Shown piece by piece: positions 9,018 to 17,497 of a stretch of DNA of 39,785 bases. The DNA is taken from NCBI GenBank assembly GCA_011390575.1, contig JAABSE010000032.1, positions 1 to 39,785 on the forward strand, written 5' to 3'. A program made the translations under genes and the position numbers. The notes beneath the pieces are model-generated. The model searched no databases. It had not been told where the DNA came from and saw only the letters and a list, made by a program, of their open reading frames with translations. The DNA is from Sphingobacteriia bacterium. Its GTDB lineage: Bacteria; Bacteroidota; Bacteroidia; Bacteroidales; UBA7960. How positions within the stretch are numbered: the stretch's first letter is position 1; every line of letters begins with the position of its first letter.

Positions 9018-10013
9018 ATGAACTCCAATATATCGCTGGCACCTTTTCAGGGAATTACTACCAAGGTATACCGAAATGCCTTTTACCGGCATTTTCCCGG
9101 CCTCGACAGGGTGTTTGCTCCCTTTATTTCGGGGGTGCATCCGGAAAAGGTGAATCTTTCTGTTTTTGAAGATGTTTTGCCTTTCCGGGAAAATGAGGTG
9201 GAAACCATACCACAATTTGTGAGCATTGACCACAGGGAGGTGATTGCCATCGCCGCTACCCTGGCTGATGCAGGCTATGAACACATAAACTGGAACATGG
9301 GGTGCCCTTTTTCGCGTCTGGCCAACAAAAAAAGAGGGTGCGGCATTTTGCCATTTCCCGATACTATAAGGACATTGCTGGATGAGATCATGCCGAGGAT
9401 TCCTTTAAAGCTTTCTATAAAAACCCGGTTAGGATACCGCAACCCGGATGAGCTGGGCAAAGTGCTTCAGGTGCTTAACGATTATCCCATTCATGAACTC
9501 ATTATACACCCCCGCATCGGACTGCAACGCTATAAAGGCGACACCAATTCCGATGGTTTTGCAGAATACCTGGGGTTAAGCCGTATGCCGGTAACCTACA
9601 ACGGAGATATTTTTCATGCCACCCGATACAGGGAACTGCAAGCACGCTTTCCGGCAGTAAAGAGCTGGATGGTTGGGCGGGGGGCCTTGATAAATCCCTT
9701 CCTGCCTGCACAAATACAGGGGATTTCTTTATCTGATTCAGAAAAAAGGGAACGAATCGCCGGATTTGAGCAGGAAGTTTTCTCAGGTATCCAAAACCGC
9801 GTAAAAAATGAGAAAAAACTCATGGGACAAATGAAAGCTGTATGGTATTATATGAATGGTGTATTTTCAGGTGGAAAGCAATATTTTCAGGGTTTGAAAG
9901 TTTGTGAAGATAGCCGATCTTATCGTAAATTTGCCGATGATATCGTGCAACTTCCTTTTGCCTCCGATGAAGAAATTGAGGCTTACTGGAAGCTTGGTTT
10001 GAAGCACATTTGA
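9018..10013 (+). CDS. tRNA-dihydrouridine synthase family protein
   Basis: FMN-dependent reductase that converts uridine to dihydrouridine in tRNA. Family marks in order: N-terminal LAPFQGITTKVYRNAF, the active-site motif NMGCP (C96), SIKTRLG (K135), IIHPR (H164), NGDI, and the FMN-phosphate loop GRGAL. Length from the ATG at 9018 is 331 residues. I prefer this start over an in-frame GTG at 8952 because the upstream residues do not resemble the family and that codon overlaps a promoter element. Bacteroidota usually carry this divergent Dus in addition to a DusB-type enzyme. Which tRNA position it modifies cannot be read from sequence. Confidence 0.9.
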   Translation: MNSNISLAPFQGITTKVYRNAFYRHFPGLDRVFAPFISGVHPEKVNLSVFEDVLPFRENEVETIPQFVSIDHREVIAIAATLADAGYEHINWNMGCPFSRLANKKRGCGILPFPDTIRTLLDEIMPRIPLKLSIKTRLGYRNPDELGKVLQVLNDYPIHELIIHPRIGLQRYKGDTNSDGFAEYLGLSRMPVTYNGDIFHATRYRELQARFPAVKSWMVGRGALINPFLPAQIQGISLSDSEKRERIAGFEQEVFSGIQNRVKNEKKLMGQMKAVWYYMNGVFSGGKQYFQGLKVCEDSRSYRKFADDIVQLPFASDEEIEAYWKLGLKHI

Positions 10014-10052
10014 ATCGGATGTATTTTTACTAACTTTTTCAATCCAAAACTT

Positions 10053-10466
10053 ATGAACTATAAAAATTTATTGCTGGTCTCTGTTCTCCTTTTCTCTGCT
10101 ATTGCTGCAAATGCACAAAGAGGTTATACCGAATTTGAAACCGAAGACAATATAAAGACCATGTATCGCTGGCAAAGAGCGGCATTTTTCGATAAAGACA
10201 GCGATGCAGTGCTGAACCTGAGAGTTACCAATGAAAATGAGACAGCGGTAAACATGACTTTTATTGTTGGATTTTATAATGAAGGGCTGCTGGTATACCA
10301 GAGCGAAGAAAACCAACTGTGTCTTAAGCCCGGACAAAGCCGCAGAGGGGGGCTGGCAGGATTGCGTTTTACCCTGGAAGACCTGAAGCTGGAAGATACT
10401 GAGGAGGAGGGGTTCTCATGGGACTTCGTCACTTTTGATGTGGAAGAAGTTGAAAGTTGCGATTGA
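10053..10466 (+). CDS. Small secreted protein of unknown function
   Basis: A 137-residue protein with a clear Sec signal peptide: positive MNYK start, hydrophobic core to about residue 17, and a probable cut after ANA, leaving an N-terminal Gln. The mature part (about 116 residues) is acidic and looks beta-rich, with strands such as DAVLNLRVTNENETAVNMTF and NMTFIVGFYNEGLLVYQSEE. Two cysteines (in NQLCLKPG and at the C-terminal ESCD) might pair. I recognise no family. It follows dus by 39 bases and could share its transcript. It is likely periplasmic or surface-exposed. Confidence 0.7.
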   Translation: MNYKNLLLVSVLLFSAIAANAQRGYTEFETEDNIKTMYRWQRAAFFDKDSDAVLNLRVTNENETAVNMTFIVGFYNEGLLVYQSEENQLCLKPGQSRRGGLAGLRFTLEDLKLEDTEEEGFSWDFVTFDVEEVESCD

Positions 10467-10541
10467 CAGGGCTTACAAATACAGGCAGAAACTTACTGAC
10501 CCTTTTATAAGTATATCAATATCACCCGAAACAGTTATACA

Positions 10542-12560
10542 ATGGAAAAACAGATTACAAAAGATGAATTTCAAAAACTAATCCTTCAGGGTATTCCTGA
10601 TGAACTCCCGGAGCCGAAACCCCGGGACAACAATCTGAATCATGCTCCCCGGCGCAAGGATATTCTGACCAAAGAAGATAAGAAGCTTGCAATGAAGAAT
10701 GCATTGCGCTATTTCCCTGAAAAGCATCATGAGGTGCTGGCAAAAGAGTTTGCTCAGGAACTGAAAGAATACGGTCGGATTTATATGTACCGGTTTCGTC
10801 CGGATTATAAAATTTATGCCCGCAGTTTTGAGGATTTCCCTCACAAATCCAAACAGGCAGCTGCCATCATGCTCATGTTGAGCAACAACCTTGATTATGC
10901 TATTGCTCAGCATCCACACGAATTGATTACATATGGAGGCAATGGTGCTGTTTTTCAAAACTGGGCGCAGTATCTGCTTTGCATGCAATACCTTGCCACC
11001 ATGACCGACGAACAAACCCTTGTTTTGTATTCTGGTCACCCTATGGGGCTTTTCCCCTCGCACAAAGATGCTCCCAGGGTAGTGGTTACCAATGGTATGA
11101 TGATTCCCAACTATTCCAAACCCGATGACTGGGAGAAGTTTAACGCTTTGGGCGTTACCCAGTATGGCCAGATGACTGCAGGCTCATTCATGTATATCGG
11201 TCCTCAGGGTATTGTGCACGGAACCACCATAACAGTTTTGAATGCCGGCAGGAAATTCAGCAAAGGAGGCAGTGGGCTGGCCGGAAAGTTATTTGTCACC
11301 AGTGGTCTGGGCGGTATGTCGGGCGCACAGCCCAAAGCAGCGGTTATTGCGGGTGCTGTGTGTGTGGTGGCCGAAATCAATCCCAAAGCCACTCAGGTCA
11401 GACATTCGCAGGGTTGGGTAGATGAGGTTTTCGAAGATCTGGATACAATCGTAAAAAGAATAAAAGAAGCCAAAGCTAACAAGGAAGCGGTTTCTCTGGC
11501 CTACCAGGGCAATATTGTTGACCTTTGGGAAGCTTTGGTAGCGCATGAAGTAGATGTGGAACTGGGCTCTGATCAGACTTCCCTTCACAATCCCTGGGCC
11601 GGAGGCTATTATCCGGTTGGCATGGACTACAAGGAAGCCAATGAAATGATGGCTTCTGATCCGGATACCTTCAAAAAAAGAGTGCAGGAGACTCTTGTTC
11701 GGCATGTGAAAGCAGTGAATACCCTTTCTGCGCGGGGAATGTATTTCTGGGATTATGGCAATGCATTTCTGCTGGAAGCGGGTAGGGCAGGAGCTGAAAT
11801 TTTCAAGGAAGACGGAAAGTATAAATACCCTTCATATGTTCAGGATATCATGGGCCCCATGTGTTTTGATTATGGGTTTGGCCCTTTCCGCTGGGTGTGT
11901 GCTACATCTGATCCGCAGGATTTGAAAGTGACAGATAAAATTGCCGGTGATGTGCTGGAGGAAATGATGAAAGAAGCGCCTGAGGAGATCAAACAACAGC
12001 TGGCCGATAACCTTCTGTGGATACGACAGGCAGAAGAAAACAAACTCGTGGTAGGCTCGCAGGCTCGTATCCTTTATGCTGATGCTGAAGGGCGGATCAG
12101 GATTGCTGCTGCTTTTAATAAAGCCATCAGGGAAGGAAAGATATCCGGTCCGGTGATTCTGGGACGCGATCATCACGATGTTTCAGGCACAGATTCCCCC
12201 TACAGGGAAACTTCCAACATCTACGATGGTTCACAATTTACCTCTGATATGGCCATTCATAATGTAATAGGCGACAGCTTCCGGGGTGCCACCTGGGTTT
12301 CTATCCATAACGGTGGTGGCGTTGGCTGGGGTGAAGTAATCAACGGGGGCTTTGGAATGTTGCTGGATGGTTCTGAAGATGCGGACCGGCGACTCCGCTC
12401 CATGCTGTTCTGGGATGTGAACAATGGTATTGCCCGCAGAAGCTGGGCACGTAATAATGAAGCCGTGTTTGCCATCAAAAGAGCCATGGAGGCAGAGCCT
12501 TTACTGAAAGTTACCCTGCCCAATGTTGCTGATGATGCATTGCTCAACAAGCTTTTTTAA
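10542..12560 (+). CDS. hutU: Urocanate hydratase (long form)
   Basis: Second step of histidine degradation: water is added to urocanate with a tightly bound NAD+, giving 4-imidazolone-5-propanoate. At 672 residues it belongs to the long urocanase type found in Bacteroidota and eukaryotes, not the ~555-residue Pseudomonas type. Recognisable blocks are YGGNGAVFQNWAQYLL (from 131), YSGHPMGLFPSH, the NAD-binding region SGLGGMSGAQPKAA (from about 254), and DYGFGPFRWVCATSDP (from 443). No hutH, hutI or ftcD lies in the window, and a strong terminator follows directly, so it appears to be a single-gene unit here. Confidence 0.95.
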   Translation: MEKQITKDEFQKLILQGIPDELPEPKPRDNNLNHAPRRKDILTKEDKKLAMKNALRYFPEKHHEVLAKEFAQELKEYGRIYMYRFRPDYKIYARSFEDFPHKSKQAAAIMLMLSNNLDYAIAQHPHELITYGGNGAVFQNWAQYLLCMQYLATMTDEQTLVLYSGHPMGLFPSHKDAPRVVVTNGMMIPNYSKPDDWEKFNALGVTQYGQMTAGSFMYIGPQGIVHGTTITVLNAGRKFSKGGSGLAGKLFVTSGLGGMSGAQPKAAVIAGAVCVVAEINPKATQVRHSQGWVDEVFEDLDTIVKRIKEAKANKEAVSLAYQGNIVDLWEALVAHEVDVELGSDQTSLHNPWAGGYYPVGMDYKEANEMMASDPDTFKKRVQETLVRHVKAVNTLSARGMYFWDYGNAFLLEAGRAGAEIFKEDGKYKYPSYVQDIMGPMCFDYGFGPFRWVCATSDPQDLKVTDKIAGDVLEEMMKEAPEEIKQQLADNLLWIRQAEENKLVVGSQARILYADAEGRIRIAAAFNKAIREGKISGPVILGRDHHDVSGTDSPYRETSNIYDGSQFTSDMAIHNVIGDSFRGATWVSIHNGGGVGWGEVINGGFGMLLDGSEDADRRLRSMLFWDVNNGIARRSWARNNEAVFAIKRAMEAEPLLKVTLPNVADDALLNKLF

Positions 12561-12583
12561 ACTGGCCTGAAAATTGTTATGCT

Positions 12584-12630
12584 AAAGCAGTAATATGACC
12601 TCCGTTTTTTTACTGCTTTTTTGTATTTTT
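12584..12630 (+). terminator. Rho-independent terminator of hutU
   Basis: Perfect 10-bp stem AAAGCAGTAA (12584-12593) / TTACTGCTTT (12610-12619) with a 16-base loop, followed by TTTGTATTTTT. It starts 23 bases after the hutU stop. Confidence 0.85.
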
Positions 12631-12730
12631 AAATTCTGATATGAGGGCATCCCTTTTAATTATCCAAAGGAAGCAATTGTTCAGAAAGAGAATAAAATGA
12701 GCGGGGTTCTTTTGTCAACTTCTAAATCTG

Positions 12731-13162
12731 ATGACTATGATGAAATTTAAGAAAATATTCGGTTTATTGCTGCTGGTTTCTATGGTATCTTTTACTTCTT
12801 GTGAAGATGAAAATCTGGACGACATATTTGGTGATCCCATGGAGAAATTTCTGGGCGACTGGAAATGTACTGAAACGGGAGATTTGACAGGCGATTTTGG
12901 TCCTTTTAATGTTAAAATCATTCGCAATCCAGATAATTCCTCCGAAGTGCTGATCCAGAATTTTAATTATCAGGGCATGGATGAAAGCGCAAGAGCTATT
13001 ATTGCTGGTAATTCCATCACTTTACCACGGCAGACAATATGTGATGACACTATCGAAATACAAGGTTCGGGAAGTTATTCTAATGATGAATTTACTATTG
13101 CTTACAAAACCAACGACGGGGCTGACGAGGAAAATATTGTTGCAAAGTTTTACAAGCCCTGA
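12731..13162 (+). CDS. Small lipoprotein, lipocalin-like size, unknown function
   Basis: A 143-residue lipoprotein. The N-terminus (MTMMKFKKIFGLLLLVSMVSF) leads to a lipobox TSC with the lipidated Cys at 24. The following residues EDENLDD are acidic, the kind of signal that sends Bacteroidota lipoproteins to the cell surface. The mature domain has a GDWKCTETGD opening and alternating short strands (DNSSEVLIQNF, GNSITLPRQ, NDEFTIAYKT). This resembles small beta-barrel lipocalin-like proteins common in the phylum, but the resemblance is by pattern only. Three ATG codons (12731, 12737, 12740) could serve as start. It sits alone between two terminators. Confidence 0.75.
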   Translation: MTMMKFKKIFGLLLLVSMVSFTSCEDENLDDIFGDPMEKFLGDWKCTETGDLTGDFGPFNVKIIRNPDNSSEVLIQNFNYQGMDESARAIIAGNSITLPRQTICDDTIEIQGSGSYSNDEFTIAYKTNDGADEENIVAKFYKP

Positions 13163-13199
13163 GATGTCATTTTTATAGAAAGGCGATGAGCCCACAAAG

Positions 13200-13237
13200 A
13201 AAAGAGGAGCCGGATTATTCAGACTCCTCTTTTTTTT
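13200..13237. terminator. Bidirectional terminator between convergent lipoprotein genes
   Basis: Stem AAAAGAGGAG (13200-13209) / CTCCTCTTTT (13224-13233), followed by further T on + and by TTTTCTTTG on the minus side. It ends the + strand lipoprotein gene and contains the stop codon of the opposing DUF4296-like gene (13215-13217). Confidence 0.8.
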
Positions 13238-13583
13238 CATCAAGTTTGCTTTGTTGAATGCTGATGGCACTAAGTACCTCATCCATTATCCAGGCCATAT
13301 TGTCCTGGTCGAGCAAATAGCACTCATATGCTTTTTCAAATTCAATGTAACTAATTTCGTACTTGTCAAAAATTCCTGCATAATAGTGGGCAACAGAATC
13401 CCTGATCTCCAAAGATGCGGGCTGATTAGATATTTGTGATTCCAGCAAAAATACATCGGTAAGTATATTGGCCATGGTTCGTCTGTCAAGCTGCTGTTCG
13501 CATTCGTTTTCGGATGAGAACCAGGTACAGGCACTGAAAGCCAATACAAAAATTATGAGGAACGTCAGGGGAATTTTTTTCAT
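13215..13583 (-). CDS. DUF4296-like lipoprotein
   Basis: A 122-residue lipoprotein of unknown function. The ATG at 13583 gives a proper signal (MKKIPLTFLIIFVLAFSAC, lipid Cys at 19). A longer frame from 13634 would put 17 odd residues before it. The mature region resembles the DUF4296 family of Bacteroidota: MANILTDVFLLESQIS followed by YYAGIFDKYEISYIEFEKAYECYL and a helical acidic tail. This family is helical and has no assigned function. It lies 74 bases after rpe and is probably co-transcribed with it, ending at the bidirectional hairpin. Confidence 0.75.
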   Translation of the reverse strand: MKKIPLTFLIIFVLAFSACTWFSSENECEQQLDRRTMANILTDVFLLESQISNQPASLEIRDSVAHYYAGIFDKYEISYIEFEKAYECYLLDQDNMAWIMDEVLSAISIQQSKLDEKKEESE

Positions 13584-13657
13584 TTCAGAGATTAATGTAA
13601 TCGGTTTAACAACGGTATTTAAACGGCTCTGCAACGTGTTTTGTTGTTGGAGAGGCT

Positions 13658-14314
13658 CTAACTGGTGAGTTCTTTTAGTTTCTTTATGGTGGCAGTGGGG
13701 TCGGGTGATCCGAAAACTGCACTGCCCGCAACCAGAACGTCAACACCAGCCTCAGCCAGCATTGCGGCATTGGATGTATCTACCCCACCATCTATCTCTA
13801 TCAAAGCTTTACTGTTTTTCTGAATTAGTAAGTCTTTTAATCGTGAAATTCGATTCAGGGATGACTGAATAAATTTTTGCCCTCCAAAGCCGGGATTCAC
13901 CGACATGATAAGAACAAGATCAATATCTGCCACAATATCTGTCAGCAATTCCACAGGATTGTGGGGATTGATTACCACGCCTGCCTTCATGCCGTTTTCT
14001 TTGATGGATTGAATTGTGCGATGAAGGTGCGGGCATGTTTCATAATGTACCGTGAGATTGTCGGCTCCCGCCTTTTTAAAGGCTTCAATGTAGCTGTCGG
14101 GGTTGGCAATCATCAGGTGCACATCCAGTGGTTTCTTAGCGATGGATTTGATTTGCGAAATAATGGAAAAACCAAACGAAATATTGGGAACAAAGTGTCC
14201 GTCCATTACGTCCACATGAAACCAATCGGCAACACTGTTATTGACCATTTCAATATCAGTAGCAAGATTCAGAAAGTTGGCTGCCAGCAAGGAGGGGGCA
14301 ATGAGGTGTGACAT
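13658..14314 (-). CDS. rpe: Ribulose-phosphate 3-epimerase
   Basis: Pentose phosphate pathway enzyme interconverting ribulose-5-phosphate and xylulose-5-phosphate in a metal-dependent TIM barrel. Conserved elements are IAPSLLAANF, the metal-site HVDVMDGHFVPN, LDVHLMI, SVNPGFGGQKFI and the IDGGV metal/catalytic strand, with VAGSAVFG binding phosphate. Length 218 residues is standard. It is separated from upstream pnp by a strong terminator, so it likely has its own promoter, with the DUF4296-like lipoprotein behind it. Confidence 0.96.
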   Translation of the reverse strand: MSHLIAPSLLAANFLNLATDIEMVNNSVADWFHVDVMDGHFVPNISFGFSIISQIKSIAKKPLDVHLMIANPDSYIEAFKKAGADNLTVHYETCPHLHRTIQSIKENGMKAGVVINPHNPVELLTDIVADIDLVLIMSVNPGFGGQKFIQSSLNRISRLKDLLIQKNSKALIEIDGGVDTSNAAMLAEAGVDVLVAGSAVFGSPDPTATIKKLKELTS

Positions 14315-14395
14315 AGGAAAAAATTAATGTGAAATTTGCACCAAAATTAGTAAGTTTTTTATTACAGGAGGTCCATTTGTGATGCACTTTAAAAT

Positions 14396-14435
14396 AAAAC
14401 CCGCCAAAGGGGTTTATTTCCTTGGCGGGTTTTTT
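14396..14435. terminator. Strong terminator between pnp and rpe
   Basis: A 12-bp perfect stem AAAACCCGCCAA (14396-14407) / TTGGCGGGTTTT (14422-14433), T-rich on both outer sides. In the minus direction it lies 18 bases past the pnp stop, so it ends pnp transcription. Confidence 0.85.
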
Positions 14436-14452
14436 CATGGAATTAAACTTCC

Positions 14453-16630
14453 TTACTTGCGGTCGTTGTTACGTCTTTTGTCATTGTCCGCGGGTTTATC
14501 CCTGGGCAATAATACTTTGCGTGACAATTTGAATTTACCGGTTTTCTTGTCAACATCCAGTAGTTTCACTTCTATGGAGTCACCCACTTTGATATTGCTT
14601 TCTTCAATGGTTTCCAGTCGTTTCCATTCAATTTCGGAAATATGCAGCAAACCTTCTTTACCAGGAAGGATCTCAACAAACAATCCAAAAGGAACTACAC
14701 TTTTCACTGTGCCCTGGTATACCTCACCAATATCGGGTATAGCTGTGATTCCTTTAATTTTGTTTATTACGAAGTCAATGGAGTCTTTGTTTTCTGATAC
14801 GATATCAATCACACCATAATCACCTATTTCTTCGATTACGATAGTAGTACCACTCTCTTTCTGCATTTCCTGGATAACTTTTCCTCCGGGTCCGATAATT
14901 GCACCGATAAACTCTTTGGGTATAGTCATCTTTACGATTCTTGGAACGTGTGGTTTGTAATCTTCCCTGGCTTCAGAAATGGTTTCTTCCATTTTGGAAA
15001 GAATATGCAACCTGCCGGCTTTGGCTTGTTCAAGAGCTTTTTCCATCAGTTCATGGCTGAGGCCATCAATTTTGATATCCATCTGGCAGGCGGTAACACC
15101 GTCTTTGGTACCTGTTACTTTGAAGTCCATATCTCCCAGGTGGTCTTCATCGCCAAGAATGTCGGAAAGGATTGCATATTTTCCGGTTTCGATGTCGGCA
15201 ATAAGGCCCATGGCAATTCCTGAAACAGGTTTGTTTATTTTCACCCCGGCATCCAGGAGCGCCAGAGTTCCGGCACATACGGTAGCCATAGAAGACGAAC
15301 CGTTGGACTCCAGAATGTCAGAAACAATACGGATAGTGTAAGGGTTGTCGTTTCCATCGGGAAGCACAGGTTTCAGAGCTCTAAGAGCCAGGTTTCCGTG
15401 ACCAACTTCCCTGCGGCTTGTGCCACGCAGGAATTTGGCTTCACCGGTACAGAAAGGGGGGAAGTTGTAATGGAGCATTACTTTGCTCTTTCCTTCTATT
15501 ACTGCTCCATCCAGAATCTGCTCATCCATCTTGGTTCCAAGAGTTACAGTGGTAAGAGACTGGGTTTCTCCCCTGGTAAACAGCGCTGAACCGTGGGCCA
15601 TGGGCAGGTAGTCTACTTCACTCCATATTTCTCTGATTTCATCGGGTTTGCGTCCATCCAGACGGATTTGATCATTTACCACCATATTGCGGATGGCTTC
15701 TTTTTCTATGTCGTGATAGTATTTTTTCGCCAAAGACGATTTCTCTTCCAGTTCTTCTTCATTAAATTTCTCCAGGTACTGGGTGAGAATGGCTTCAAAA
15801 GCATCATGTCTTTCATGCTTATTGGATATAACAGCACGTGCCGTATCATAAACTTTTTGATACAGTTCTTTGTACATATCCTCTTTTAATTCAGCATCCT
15901 CCTTTTCGGGTTCCACTTCTCTTTTTACCTTTGCGTGCTCAACCATCTCTGCCAGTTCCACCTGCGCATTGCATTGAATTTTAATGGCCTCATGGGCTAC
16001 TTTGATGGCTTCAATCATATCTTTTTCAGATACTTCCTTCATTTCACCTTCCACCATCACAATGTTGTCCAGTGTTCCGGCTACAATCATTTCCATATCA
16101 GCTTCTGAAAGCTGGCTGATGGTGGGGTTAATGGTAAACTCGCCGTTAATACGTGCTACCCTTACTTCAGAGATAGGGCCTCCGAAAGGGATGTCTGAAA
16201 CCATAAGGGCTGCTGAAGCTGCAAGTCCGGCCAGTGAGTCGGGTAAAGTATTTTTATCAGCAGATATTAAGGATATTAACACCTGGGTTTCATTCATATA
16301 ATTTTTGGGAAACAGGGGCCTGAGAGCTCTGTCAACCAGTCTTGAGATAAGAATTTCATATTCTGATGGTCGTGCTTCTCTTTTGAAAAATCCACCGGGG
16401 AAGCGGCCTGCAGCGGCATATTTCTCCTGATAATCTACTGACAATGGGAAAAAAGCAGCATTTTCTGCAGCTTCTTTTCTTGATACCACCGTGGCCAGTA
16501 ACATGGTGTTGCCCATGCGTAATACTACTGCTCCGTCTGCCTGCTTGGCAAGTTTGCCTGTTTCAAGGGTGATGGTCTGGCCATTACCCATTTCAAACGT
16601 CTTCTGAATACCTCGTGTCTTGTTCGTCAT
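14453..16630 (-). CDS. pnp: Polyribonucleotide nucleotidyltransferase (PNPase)
   Basis: Phosphate-dependent 3'-5' exoribonuclease of RNA decay. The 725 residues show two RNase PH domains with [18 protein letters not shown] in the first. The second has the catalytic Asp region [20 protein letters not shown] domain follows ([17 protein letters not shown]), then an S1 domain ([20 protein letters not shown] ... [10 protein letters not shown]). The N-terminus ([25 protein letters not shown]) fits the ATG at 16630. It follows rpsO on the same strand, the order also seen in E. coli, but here a strong terminator lies between them. Confidence 0.98.
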   Translation of the reverse strand: MTNKTRGIQKTFEMGNGQTITLETGKLAKQADGAVVLRMGNTMLLATVVSRKEAAENAAFFPLSVDYQEKYAAAGRFPGGFFKREARPSEYEILISRLVDRALRPLFPKNYMNETQVLISLISADKNTLPDSLAGLAASAALMVSDIPFGGPISEVRVARINGEFTINPTISQLSEADMEMIVAGTLDNIVMVEGEMKEVSEKDMIEAIKVAHEAIKIQCNAQVELAEMVEHAKVKREVEPEKEDAELKEDMYKELYQKVYDTARAVISNKHERHDAFEAILTQYLEKFNEEELEEKSSLAKKYYHDIEKEAIRNMVVNDQIRLDGRKPDEIREIWSEVDYLPMAHGSALFTRGETQSLTTVTLGTKMDEQILDGAVIEGKSKVMLHYNFPPFCTGEAKFLRGTSRREVGHGNLALRALKPVLPDGNDNPYTIRIVSDILESNGSSSMATVCAGTLALLDAGVKINKPVSGIAMGLIADIETGKYAILSDILGDEDHLGDMDFKVTGTKDGVTACQMDIKIDGLSHELMEKALEQAKAGRLHILSKMEETISEAREDYKPHVPRIVKMTIPKEFIGAIIGPGGKVIQEMQKESGTTIVIEEIGDYGVIDIVSENKDSIDFVINKIKGITAIPDIGEVYQGTVKSVVPFGLFVEILPGKEGLLHISEIEWKRLETIEESNIKVGDSIEVKLLDVDKKTGKFKLSRKVLLPRDKPADNDKRRNNDRK

Positions 16631-16667
16631 AATTCTTCTTTTTGGGAATTCTTTTCTTGATTTTCTG

Positions 16668-16686
16668 CATCACCCTTTTGGTGATG
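16668..16686 (-). promoter_or_regulatory. Hairpin in the pnp leader
   Basis: Perfect 7-bp inverted repeat CATCACC (16668-16674) / GGTGATG (16680-16686) with a 5-base loop, 37 bases upstream of the pnp start. It lies between the rpsO terminator and pnp, so it falls in the pnp 5' untranslated region. It could be a processing or autoregulatory site, as leader hairpins are in the E. coli pnp gene. This function is inferred. Confidence 0.45.
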
Positions 16687-16744
16687 GGTTTCTTTGATTG
16701 TATAAGTGCCTGAAGGAGTATTATGTTCAGCGCACTGTAAATAT

Positions 16745-16782
16745 AAAAAAAGGCAATTAAATTTTTAATTGCCTTTTTTTTA
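16745..16782. terminator. Terminator of rpsO
   Basis: A 12-bp stem AAGGCAATTAAA (16750-16761) / TTTAATTGCCTT (16764-16775) flanked by A and T runs, so it works in either direction. On the minus strand it lies about 15-50 bases past the rpsO stop. Confidence 0.85.
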
Positions 16783-16795
16783 TTTGGTGAAATAA

Positions 16796-17065
16796 TTATT
16801 TCCTCAAATTCAATTTCTTGATGATATCACGGTACCTGTTAATTTCTTTTTCTTTCAGGTAATCCAGTAATCTTCTTCTTTTTCCTACAAGGTTAATCAA
16901 GGCTCTCTGGGTTCCTTTGTCCTTTTTGTTCTTTTTCAGATGACCGGTAAGGTGCGTAATACGATGGGTGAAAAGGGCAATCTGGCTTTCAGCTGCACCT
17001 GTATCGGTTTCCGATTTTCCGTAGGTTTTAAAAATATCTTTTTTTATCTCCGAGTTGATGTACAT
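16796..17065 (-). CDS. rpsO: 30S ribosomal protein S15
   Basis: Primary 16S rRNA-binding protein of the small subunit platform. The 89-residue length is standard. Family marks include GAAESQIALFTHRITHLTGHLK, the HKKDKGTQRAL-type loop (here KKNKKDKGTQRAL) and the LVGKRRRLLDYLK rRNA-binding helix. An excellent promoter lies upstream (17129-17160) and a strong terminator downstream, so it can be made as a single-gene transcript even though pnp follows. Confidence 0.97.
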   Translation of the reverse strand: MYINSEIKKDIFKTYGKSETDTGAAESQIALFTHRITHLTGHLKKNKKDKGTQRALINLVGKRRRLLDYLKEKEINRYRDIIKKLNLRK

Positions 17066-17128
17066 GATATTGAATAAATTTTGATTGTCAACAACAAAAT
17101 AGTAATTTTCTCTCTGTTTTTAGGCTTG

Positions 17129-17160
17129 CAAAGATACAATATCCTTTTTATTCATCCAAA
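17129..17160 (-). promoter_or_regulatory. Bacteroidota-type promoter of rpsO
   Basis: Read on the minus strand: TTTG (17160-17157), 20 bases, then TATCTTTG (17136-17129). Both boxes match the phylum consensus for -33 and -7. Predicted start near 17124, giving a leader of about 58 bases to the rpsO ATG. Confidence 0.75.
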
Positions 17161-17294
17161 TAAATGTGCCTGTTTTTTTATTGTCTTGCACAATTGATGC
17201 TAAGGTGCTGAAAAAAAGGTGTATTGAATGATTTTTCAGGGATTTATCTGTACTCCTTTAGCTTTTAAATAGCTGTTTTCAGTTTATAGAGTTA

Positions 17295-17302
17295 CAAAAG
17301 TA
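17295..17302 (-). promoter_or_regulatory. Second minus-strand -7 match upstream of rpsO
   Basis: TACTTTTG on the minus strand matches TAnnTTTG. It would make a leader of about 220 bases on rpsO or a short separate RNA. No well-spaced -33 box was found. Confidence 0.3.
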
Positions 17303-17395
17303 CACAATAAAGTCCAAAGTCTTTCCGAGATAACAATTCGGAAAACAATTATTCGCTTTAGCTTAAGCAGAGGAAAACTTTCCCGGGATTTTCCT

Positions 17396-17424
17396 TTTGG
17401 CAATTAACAATTTTACTATATTTG
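17396..17424 (+). promoter_or_regulatory. Bacteroidota-type promoter of the M3 peptidase gene
   Basis: TTTG (17396-17399), 17 bases, TATATTTG (17417-17424). Both match the -33/-7 consensus. Predicted start near 17429, about 70 bases before the ATG at 17498. Confidence 0.75.
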
Positions 17425-17497
17425 AGGCCTATTTGCTTTCAATTCAATATATTTCTCGCATCATTACATATTACATTCTAACCAAAAAATCTTTATA

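Larger units (their letters stand above)
17066..17497. other. Divergent intergenic region rpsO / M3 peptidase
   Basis: No credible open frame in these 432 bases. It is AT-rich and holds the rpsO promoter (17129-17160), a second minus-strand TAnnTTTG match (17295-17302) and the promoter of the peptidase gene (17396-17424). I see no tRNA, riboswitch or repeat in the rest. Confidence 0.6.
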
